From contig NC_092579.1 of assembly GCF_037975245.1 (NCBI RefSeq), positions 6,633,001-6,697,000 on the forward strand: a stretch of 64,000 nt of DNA, given 5' to 3'. This DNA is from Apostichopus japonicus (taxonomy: Eukaryota > Echinodermata > Holothuroidea > Aspidochirotida > Stichopodidae). The position numbers were made by a program, and so were the translations under genes. The notes beneath the pieces were generated by a model. The model did no database searches. It was not told the DNA's origin and saw nothing but the letters and a program-made list of their open reading frames with translations. This document shows, piece by piece, positions 23,753-33,646 of the stretch (positions are counted from its first letter, which is position 1; each line of letters begins with the position of its first letter).

Positions 23753-26700
23753 TTACGATTCCATCGTCTTTCGTTTTAAGCTCCTTGGCGAGGACCTCAG
23801 ACCGACCTCTACCACCCTGTTTTTGACATCTTGTAGTTTAATCCGACAGGTTCCTGATCGCAGTACCCTTAAGTCGATTTTCTTCCCAGAATTCTCTATC
23901 AGGATATAATCAGAAGGGTTGTTTTGTGACCTTCCACTCGACGATGGCCCCTGCCCTTCGACGTTGACCAGTTCGTGAGCTGTTGCCTCATCTTCTTGGT
24001 CTGAGAATTCTTGGGTGGGGGTGACCACTTCCTTGTCCCTGCTCTTACATTCTACGTCTTCATGGATTGAAACTCTGCTGATGGTGAGAAACAAGCCATA
24101 AGGCCAAGGGTTAAAACGAACCAATAACAAAATCTACACCAATGTTACAAACATTCATTAATCAGTGAGTCATAAAGTGATTACATTCGACTATATACAA
24201 GTTTTTTTGTCCAGCACATTTTTTCACTTTTTGTCCATTTGCAAGTCAAATTTTCATCTTCAAACTAAACTGAACATCAAACTTTAAGTTTTGAGCATTT
24301 ACCAAAATGTATGCAATTTAGAGCTTTCTCAGAGACTTAAGCTAGAACGGCATGACCATTCAATCTCAAACACCAGAATAATGAAGTGTACCTTGTTCTT
24401 CTTGACTTTCTCGATGGTGACATCAAGAGGAATAATTCCTCCTTCTTCCGACGCTGCGAAGGAGTGGTTGGTTCCGTCCTCCTGTTACGGCGACTTCTCT
24501 CCTCGCATGAGAAGATGGTATGCAACACTTCAAGGTCCTTGGGAGGCAAGCTACTAGCGTTGAAGGTATGGCTTTCAGCATACCGCTGCTTTACTGCTGT
24601 TAGTTCAACATCCCTATGGTCAACAACTGGAGGTTTCTCAAAGCTGCAGAAAAAAAAACAGTTCTATAACTTTGAAGAACATAAATTTAATAACTCCGAA
24701 ACAAATGCCAAGAAATGAATGACTGAAGAACATGCTTGAGCTTGGGGGGGAGCAGGTAACAGTCATCAGCATTTTAGCCAGAAATAGTAAGTGGGCTGTC
24801 CAAGTTTGTAGCCTTGTGAGATAAACAAGGACAAAAAATTCTGTAATTGTGAGTACTTATGTGCAGATTTGTAGCAGAGATTCTTAATAAGCTTCTGACA
24901 AATCTCCCATAGTTTTTGACCATCGGTATCTTGTGAATTCTAAATGTTCCTTGTCACTTTCACTCAAACATATCAGCTGTGTGTTGTACCTATTGCTTCT
25001 CAGGCTAAACTGTAGGTGTGAGGTCTTTTCTTATTTGTACAATTACAATTAAATTATTACATCACATTAAGTACTTAATTTATCAAATATGTTTAGGTAA
25101 TTCATTACTTAATGTATTTATTTACTGGTAAATTGCCCATTATAACATCCAATAGATGCCTGGACAGGTTTCTGGCAAAATCCATGACTGAAATTATTAC
25201 ATACAACATACACAAATAGTTTCATCTGGACTACGATATACTGAAATGATACCTTCAAAGAAGAATCATGGTTCCTAAATTGACACAAGTGTACTGAACA
25301 AGACGGAGGATAACACCTTCCAGTGAAACAACATTTTACCCACATTTTTGTTTCCATAATTTGAAGTCACAGACTTACCATCTTTTATGCAGAGCCAAAG
25401 AGCATGAAGATAGATCCATAAGGGAAAACCCAGAGAATTCAGTCATAACACTAGGCCAAGGAGAACCTGTTAGGATACAAATGTAATCATCAAATGCTAA
25501 ATTGCAAAATTGTTAGCTATGAAGCATTCTTTCCAAATTTGACTTATGTATTTTCTAGCAATGATCATTCATCAATCCAAAATCGGATTCATAACCCATT
25601 TGATTGATCGATCAATACCTAGACATCTTTATTAATTTCGGTCTGATGGTTAGAGTTGGGGGAAGGAGGTGTAATACAGTTTGGAGGGGAAAGGGAGAGA
25701 CAGTGTCTTACAAATAAATTTCAGGTCATTTGAAGGCCATTCCAAAAGCTTTGGATGGAAAGGCTGAGAAAGGTGAGAGTGTTCCAACTCAGAAAGCTAA
25801 GGGAAAACTCATAACTACGAAATAGGGATAAGTGTTAAATAGATATATGCCATCCAGTTAATGCTGTGGTTACATTTAAATTACTTCAGACCCTGGGGTA
25901 CTTAGTAAGAGGTCGTACGACTTACTCTGATTGGTCATGACCCTGGCTAATAGGAGACAGCTGGCAGCGATGTTTGAGAGCTGGAATGTACCAAAGTATG
26001 AGTGTAGCAGGGAGAGCTCGGCGATGTATCTCGCAACAAACTCACATTCCTTGCTCACAGGTTGGACTTGAAACAAGAGCTTCAAATAGTCTAGTACTGT
26101 AAGTTGCTGTGTAAGTAAGCACAAGAAAAATGGAAAATGAATGTAACAAGTCTAAACGACTCTTATTTAAAATAAGTCTTCCCGTTTTATCGCAGAGAAA
26201 GTTGTCGATAGTTGATACATCACTGCTCTTGATGCATAACACCACCAACTACAAAGCAGATCATGGCACATGATATGACTAAAACTTTACAGAAAGTGAT
26301 CAATTAATTATACTAAATTCTGAAGATCTGCTAAAATAAGCTACTATTTTCGAATACTTTGACACAAACTTGCACAGCATGTGAAAAACATTCCTCAGAT
26401 TAATTCAAACTTCAAACAGATCTTTTAAGACTAGATTTAGATAACCATTCATACTTTTAAGTTTCCACGTAGAGTTGCCACAGCGTCCCCCATCATTCTG
26501 ACCACTTCGTCGTACTTGTAGGTCCCGTCGGTCAACCAGGCAGCTTCTCGTATGGTTATGATGTTATCCTCTTCCAACCTGAAAATGAACATTAATTATA
26601 AAAGTTATGTATAATTACCATGAATTGTTTTACAGAAACTAAATACAGACACAAAAGCTTGTCCTTCTCCACGTCTAATTCATTATTCAAAGAGACAGTT

Positions 26701-29700
26701 GACCGAGTAATATGCACGAGCGTTCAAATCCACTTCAAATTGAGATAAAAATATATGTATTTGTAATCATTTTGTTGTTACTGGTTAGTGAGGTGAGCTA
26801 TTAACCATCCAATACAGAAAATTGTTGTGTCCTTTAAAATTTAATGTAATGTTTTACAGTTTCACTTGCAAACCTCACAATTTGTTGCTTGGAATTTAAG
26901 GTTTCTAGTGCAAATTTAGTGACAGTTGACAATTTCAGTAAGGTAACCTTTTCTTAGGTAGAGTAAGTTAGCTTGGTCATATTGTGGCAAATTTTAGGGT
27001 GACTATTATTTATCTCAAGACAGTAATGAAAAATTGCCATGACCTAGGAAGAGGTCTAAGTTGAGGTATTTCCTATCGCCCTTTATGGGAGAAAAATTAT
27101 TTGAACTATGGTAATTACATGAAAATGGTAACAGCTTAAAAGTACCAAAGCTCAACCCCAATGTGAGATGAGAACTGCTGTGAACCTAATTTATTGAATA
27201 TCTGCCTTTCCATGCTGAAATTAGACAATCACAGTCGAGAAACATTTGGCATAATTATATTTAATTCAACTTTGGTGGAACTGCTTTAAAAACATCTGGA
27301 CATTTTCAAAAATTCCTCTAATCCACCCAAGTGATATTGTAAGATAGAGAAAAAGAGGACAAGCTAGCAAAAATTAGGACATATTGGAAAAAACCCATGC
27401 AAATTCAACACATATTCACTGTAGCTAAACACCATTAATGAAATAAATATCTTTTTTCCCGTTTTGTGGATAACTTAACAGTAAATCTACAGAATTCTGT
27501 TGCGTGCATATTTTTTTTACTTACCTGGCACAGATAAGCATACATGTGATTCCGACGAGCTGCAACTGACAGCGAGTGATATTACAGATAGAGAGGTAAC
27601 GGTCAACGCAGCTGACCGCCAGGTGAATTGTCTGGCTGGAAAACTCCTTTAAGGTAGCTACCTCGACCAGCCAGTCCAGTAAGATGTACCGCATTGAGTT
27701 TGTGAAGCTGTGATGTCCGTTGAAGAGCGTCGGGTAGTTGATGCCGTATTTAGAAGACTGAAAAAACTTCCTGATGTTTGCCGTGACGATCTCGCGTGAA
27801 AGGTCACCAAAGTTTCCTTTGGCATATTCAGAGTACAGGCGAAGCTACAGCGGAAGTTATGAAAAAAAAGAAAAACCAATCAACTTAGAGTTATTCAGAA
27901 AGCACTGAGCAGTAGTTTAGTTTGGACTTAAGGATTTGTTGAACACTGTGGTCTCATCATAATGTAGTTGATGGTCCATTTAAAGGGCAGAGGGGCCACC
28001 CCAACAATTACTGATGGATGTTTCACCATTTAGCTGTTAATCTTAGTTGGGATGAATGGGGGAATAAATTCTTCAATCATAAATCTCAAATATGTCAAAG
28101 AGTTTCCCTACAAGCTTGGTTAGTTAGTTTATTTACCTGAGACTCCAGGCATCCAAGTGATGCTATGTCCCTGAGTTGACGAATGGATTCGAGCAAGTGA
28201 GCTGCATCTTTAGACTGATGGGAGAAAAATTAACAACATCACAAAAGTGAACACAATACACAACTGGAAACATATTCTTCAACTTGAAGAAAATTTATTT
28301 GTAGTGACACTTACATATTGCCAAACTTATATCATGTTAAACAAGCCAGCAGGCTCTTACATCAAAAATGCTACAAAAATATATTAAAAATTTATTTTAA
28401 GAGATTATGCAACATTTGATTATCATCTTAATTTGTTTTCCGAAACAGAGGCCTCACTGAACACACAGGACGTCCTCACAGACAATGAGGGCCCATTGGG
28501 TAGAGGGTTGGACACCTGTGGCTTCAACATATTCCCAGGTCTGCCAAAGGAGCTAATTATCAGTAAGAAATTCTTCTCTCATTGTTCTTAAATATTTGCC
28601 CCCGAACCCTCAATAACAGATCACAAACTAACACCTATCCCACAGTTGGTATTTAGCCAGAGCTAGTCCTTGCTAATGCCCCCCGCCCCCTCCCCAAAAC
28701 ATCAAGCATTAATACTGCACAAAACCTATCTGAGATGACCACCTGTCTTCCCACAGCTGGTATTTACCCAGAGATAGTCCTTGGCCTCCCCCCTCCCCCC
28801 ATCCCACTCCCTACCTGCACAGAAACCTACCTGAGATGACCACCTGTCTTCCCACAGCTGGTATTTAGCCAGAGCTAGTCCTTGGTCAGCTGCTTGCTGG
28901 TACCATTGACGAATGGTATCATCCTTGTCATCACCATCCTGAAAGGAAACAATCATTGTACCAGTTAGAGTACCATGTTAGAGTAAACTGCAAAGGAAGA
29001 GGAAGCCCTGGACAAATATACTCTAGGCATCTTATGATCTTTCAGTTGAGTTGTGCACCAATTGATGGTAGCGAAGGTGTTACTCACCATCAATGTAGTA
29101 ATGTATGTGAATAGAGTTCAAGCATACCTCACATGAGTAATAAAATCTCATTATAGGTACACTTCATGTGTTGCACTTTTGCAAGTGCTGAATATTATCA
29201 AAACACACTGAAGTATAACCAATACTAGCGCTATAAACCTTGTTGATATTTACCTCGAGGTAACTTTGAATCTTAGCCATACTGAATAGTACTGATGGGT
29301 TGAGAGCCTGCAAAGGGAAACAAAATCAAATAAAGTGAGGTAAGTTTCCATTATGATTAATCAGTATGAAAAACAAATGGTAAAAAATAACTGCAAACAT
29401 ATCCTTTTCATATACATTTTAGACAATGGCTTATTCTCCCTCAAGAAGGCCCAATATCTATATCAGATCTTCTATCAATGCCCAGCTTTACAATTAATAT
29501 AGTAAATGGGGGACTTTGAAACAACAGCTGCAAGTCAAAACGACAATGCATTAATTCAGAAAGGAAAAACTACAAAAAATTCATGGTTACCTATTTTATC
29601 ATAGAAAAGTATGTTAGTATAAAAAAATTGCAGGGAATTTTCCAGACCTATATAGTCCATACAGTATACATTAAATTTTCAAAGTTTTGACAGGAGTATA

Positions 29701-32700
29701 TGTTCAGTAAATTATATATATATTAAAGTCATTTCTACTTATTGCCATGGTGACCACTGTTAAAGGACATTGACAATTCACTCACCTCTTTGTGTCTGTT
29801 TTGCTTCTTCCATCTGAAGAATGTTTTAGCTTTGCGGCACATACCATTTGTGCTCCAGGGTGGACGAATAAACAGCCACGTGAAAGGTACTGAGGTAGTA
29901 TTACAAGCTTCTGCCTCCGAGAAGTAACGGCCGATTAGCATTTCATAATTCTGGCAGCTTTTATCCTCTGAAACTACAAAAGAAAAAAAAATGGTTACCA
30001 ATTATCAGCAGAACTATAAAATCATATGTGAACTCACTATGAGAACATGTTAAAATGTGCAAGACTGTGAATGGTTTCAAATCGGTTCTTAAGACGTATA
30101 TTTTTACTAAAACGTATATATGTTGTAACAATTGTTAAGCGCAATGAGAATTATTTCATAGTTTGTTTGGCGCTATATAAAAATTATGTATTATTATTAT
30201 CATGTACAGTATGTCATCAAATCGTGCATTTGAGGAATTGTTACACATTTGTTGACAAAATCTCCCCTTTGTTCATTTACACACTTGATCCATCTTCAAT
30301 GAATGAAATTCATAAAAGCAAACTACTGTAGGCTGGTCAGTTATCTTGTCTACAGACTGCAATGCAATGCAAGTGTGGGTTTTTATTCTAAGTGTTGATG
30401 CTCGCTTTGAAACTGACACACATTTCCCAAGGTCTTAAGCATTTTCTGTGATCTACAGGCTTTGTAAGTCCAGACATATTTGGGCAATTTTTATTTATGC
30501 TGCCAATGAAACAGCGGCTGCAAGATAATGTGTAAGCCTATAAGGTATTCTCTGACAAGTAACCCTATTCCAGATATGTGGTGACACTAAATATGACAAA
30601 GTTTCCTGTAAAATGTTTGGTCAATTATTTGTGCATTGTTTTCTCTTCATATTCTTATCTAGGGGATAGCCTTCTTTGTTAAATCCACAATCTTTTCAAA
30701 AAAATTCTTCTGAAGAACTAGTTAATGTAGCTATGTTGCCTGCTATGTTGCTATTACAAATCTGTACATATTTTTGTTAAATTATAAACAATTTTTTTTT
30801 TAAATATATGAAATGGAACAATTTGCTTCCCAAATACTTGTTCGAGGGCTCCACTTTACAATCAGTATTTTCTAGTTTTAGAAAACACACATAAAAGAAG
30901 TAAAATGTACAACGATACCTTGATTTGGCCAATAAAACTTACCTCCTTCTTTGTACAAATATGCTTGGGCAAGTTTAATCATAGCCTCCACGTTTCCAGC
31001 AATAGCAACTCTGTTACAAAATACAACAAAAGTATTCGTGAACCAATATTGTTAGAACTTAAATATTAAGAAAAACACCATATTACTTAAGATTTTACAG
31101 AAAAGCTGCATAAACTTACAAAACAAAATGGTTTATATTACATCTTGCATTCTTTAGAATGCTTAATTAAGAAGATTACCAAAGTCAAGTTAAAGGCTTC
31201 ATGAATTGATCTGGTTTTTTCCTTGTTTGCATGATCAGCAAATTTTGGGTAACATGAAGAGAGCAAAATTTATTAAAACTCAAATTTGAAAGTGGTCATT
31301 GGTGCTGTCATATTACTAAATCGTATTTTGCAAAATTACTGACGAAATGCAAAAAGCTGATTTAAATTCCACTGTTTTTGCGGGTTTCTTAGAGTTTATC
31401 TGGCATGAATGTTATTCCAGTGTACTTTAACCATAATTAATACATACCTCTCAAATAAAGCCATATTTTCAGTTGACGGCCACCTCCCTACTAAGGAAAC
31501 ATCCGACCATAGTTTTTTAGTACCTTCAATTAATTCTTTAAATCTTGCATTAAGCTGTAAAAAAAGAAGAAGAAAATTCACACATGAGAATTTAAAATTT
31601 AAAGATTATTACTCTACTTGTGAGGACACATATATGTGCTAGAATGGATGACACCAATAAATGTTTTTATGTTTGCTGCATATGACTAATTGAATATACA
31701 CCACAATTCAGCCACATCCCCTATCCCCCCAAAAAGAATCCCCAATCCCCCCCCCAAAAAAAGAAGAAGATGTATTAAAAAAATTCAATGTGGCCTTGTG
31801 TGAACTGGCTACATAGATGTTACCAAATTTGTATAAATGTAAACATTGTGCAACATTTGCTTGTTATAATTTACAATAAATGGGACTAATTAGTGAATCA
31901 ACAATAAGCATCAAACATTTGTAATAAACAAAGTGTATACTGCCCCCTTTGGTGGATGTCATTATGCATTTCTTCAAATTTGTAAACGCAAAACATTATT
32001 GTACAAACTTATGAACGTGAATGATATTCAAAACCAGCAAAAGGTGTTTTTACATGTGTAATTGTTACTTGTTGAAAGTTGAAACTATTTAGCACATAGA
32101 TCTAAAAATAACTAGGAATTTCTGTACTGCATATAAGATAAAAGGGTCCCTGGACATATACCTGGACAGCATTCAATAGATCTTGTAAATGAAGAAATTT
32201 CAAAATGTGAAGAAGCATTTCATCTGGAAGGTCTTCAATCTCTAGTACTGAATGATGAGCTGTCATTGATCGTAAGATTGGATGCGTCAAGGAACATCTT
32301 GTTCCATCCGCTTTCCTTGCAGGCACTGCAAAAGAAATTATAGGTGTTACCATAATTACCATCTAAAATTAATGCAAAATTTTATGACAATGCAGCTAAC
32401 CATTGAATCTGATGAGTTAATTGGTAAATCTAGGCTTTCCACAAAATTGAGATTTTAGCCTTGGTAACCCAATTTAAGTTTAAGTCAATGAAGAGTGCAA
32501 AAAGCTATGCAACACAATTCAGTTTTTGTTATAAGTGTGCATTTATTACATCACACCTGTGACAATTAAAACATATCAAAATCTCAAAAATGGTACCTTC
32601 AAACTGAACGATTTCACTGGAATGTGTAGAATATTGTTTACATGTTTTAATAAGTCAAACATAACTTTACAACACTGAAAACAGTGCAAAGTCGGTGCTC

Positions 32701-33273
32701 CCAAGGTAATTATGCAGGGAGCTGCGAGTAGCAGCTCCCTGGTTATAGGCTAGGTTTTGTATGCATTCATGGCCGGGAGATATGTCAATAAAATGGTGGA
32801 ACAATCTCAGGGTATCTATAAGTACTACTACTACCAATAATTCTTGGCCAGATGTGCTAAGCATCAAATTCAAATGCAGTGCCGCCAGTAATAATAATGC
32901 TAGGTAGGACTGAGTAGGAGCAATACCCGCTGCAACTGTGAAATTAATAATCATAGAAATGCTTCGAAGAAGCTTGGCTCTGTATTGTATTTGATAACAG
33001 GTATATAATTTTAACTTACGCTACCGGAGCAAACCTAGCTTAGGCCTGTCTTACTCCTAGGACAAATGAGTGGGACCGAGGCAAAGCGTACTATGATCTT
33101 GTATTAGTTGTACACTAGCACTGTTTCTAGTATTACGTAGGCCAAGGCCTAACAGTTGAGTTAGTCGCCGGAAAAGTAGTCTGGCGGGCCTGTGTCACTG
33201 CAAAGTTGATTTGAAAATTACTTTAATCTAGCAATTATAGAAAAGACAGTTGCTTACCTTTTTGTATCCTCAT
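23753..33273 (-). CDS. CCNF: Cyclin F (F-box, SCF substrate receptor), 14 coding exons
   Basis: Coding exons in transcription order: 33273-33258, 32325-32162, 31554-31448, 31010-30943, 29973-29786, 29307-29254, 28938-28831, 28214-28137, 27844-27525, 26578-26455, 26106-25926, 25466-25379, 24643-24392, 24077-23753. All are GT-AG and phases close, giving 690 residues (human about 786). The F-box is at about 33-75 (IEDLPDEMLLHILKFL), then a Sel1-like helical region (about 85-260, including FTWLFIRPPWS). The cyclin N fold is at about 270-400 with MRYIL at 312-316, the hydrophobic patch that recruits RxL/Cy substrates. A cyclin C fold follows at about 405-510. The Ser/Asp/Glu-rich tail holds basic clusters (RSRRNRR, SLKRK) that may be nuclear signals. 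Known role: substrate receptor of SCF(cyclin F), which degrades S/G2/M regulators. The N-terminus before the F-box is short and lacks the Cys-rich lead of vertebrate cyclin F. Introns contain a LINE 3' end, a hairpin and partial duplicates of exon 7. Confidence 0.93.
24075..24080 (-). promoter_or_regulatory. CCNF: Tandem NAGNAG splice acceptor at the last CCNF exon
   Basis: On the minus strand the acceptor reads ccatCAGCAG|A. Use of the first AG gives exon start 24077 (AG|C, ...RRT-S-R-VSIHE). Use of the second gives 24074 (AG|A, ...RRT-R-VSIHE). Both keep the frame and differ by one serine, which is the classical NAGNAG situation. Confidence 0.7.
28623..28890 (-). repeat. Partial tandem duplications of CCNF exon 7
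   Basis: The 3' part of exon 7 (28831-28938; encodes LALAKYQLWEDRWSSQ) recurs downstream in the intron. A copy at about 28730-28787 is nearly identical over 55 bp (offset 101 bp), and a shorter copy lies at about 28640-28675. In the first copy the donor gtaggt has become ataggt. The other copy keeps only the middle of the exon. C-rich tracts separate the units. Confidence 0.85.
30058..30201 (+). mobile_element. 3' end of a LINE in CCNF intron 4
   Basis: The plus-strand frame reads VNGFKSVLKTYIFTKTY and then reaches a stop, matching the FKxxLKTxLF ending common to LINE ORF2 proteins of the CR1/Jockey type. It is followed by 'gcgcaatgagaattatttca' and 'ggcgctatataaaaattatg', and then by an (ATT)n tail ending near 30201. 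That order (ORF end, GCGCTATATAA block, ATT microsatellite) is typical of 5'-truncated LINE copies. It lies antisense to CCNF. Confidence 0.68.
32715..32741. repeat. Perfect 11-bp hairpin in CCNF intron 1
   Basis: CAGGGAGCTGC (32715-32725) and GCAGCTCCCTG (32731-32741) are perfect inverse complements around a five-base loop GAGTA. The surrounding 32690-32960 sequence is richer in GC than its neighbours and may be a mobile-element end, but no family was recognised. Confidence 0.7.
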
Positions 33274-33646
33274 TTTTGCAGTCTATATCGCCTTTCTACG
33301 GAAATTGAAGCCAAAATACGTACTTTTTCCTAACGAAGCTCTTTCCGAGACCTCTACTGTGCGCTCTGTGAACAGCGTCTCAACGACTACGTACTTTGAA
33401 ACCGACAGTTCAATTCACATGTGCATCCTCTGTTTTGGTATTTATGCAAGTTAATTGGCTAGTCAAAATGAATATTCATAGTTAACCGACTTCAAATTTT
33501 TATGAACTTTAACCTTTCTGCATATGACGTCGTATTTGTTGACGAGGATTACATATATCAAACAGGTGAATTTCACACAGAATCCTGAACAGATTGTAAA
33601 ATATTTCTCAGGCTTTTCTGTGTTTGGGGTATGGTGTTTAAATAAA
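33274..33646. promoter_or_regulatory. Shared bidirectional promoter of CCNF (-) and HID1 (+)
   Basis: Only 373 bp separate the two divergent start codons, so 5' UTRs and promoters must overlap or abut. Visible elements are an inverted CCAAT box (ATTGG 33454-33458, which reads AGCCAAT towards CCNF), a near-consensus CRE TGACGTCG (33525-33532), and TTTGAA (33395-33400). The last reads TTCAAA towards CCNF, so it is only a weak match to the CHR element of G2/M genes. CpG dinucleotides are enriched near 33290-33410 relative to the flanks. No TATA box is placed convincingly for either gene. Element function is inferred from consensus only. Confidence 0.7.

Noticed and set aside
24337-24480. Alternative reading frame of the penultimate CCNF exon (GGIIPLDVTIEKVKKNK)
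   Set aside because: Looks protein-like, but only the RRKKEELFLLMSPSRKSRRT frame is continuous with FEKPPVVDHRDVELTAVKQR upstream and with VSIHEDVE downstream.
26042-26124. Acceptor at about 26096 (acttacag) for CCNF exon 11
   Set aside because: It would need a phase-1 donor, but the preceding exon ends in phase 0; the acceptor acttacacag at 26107 gives QLTVLDYLK in frame.
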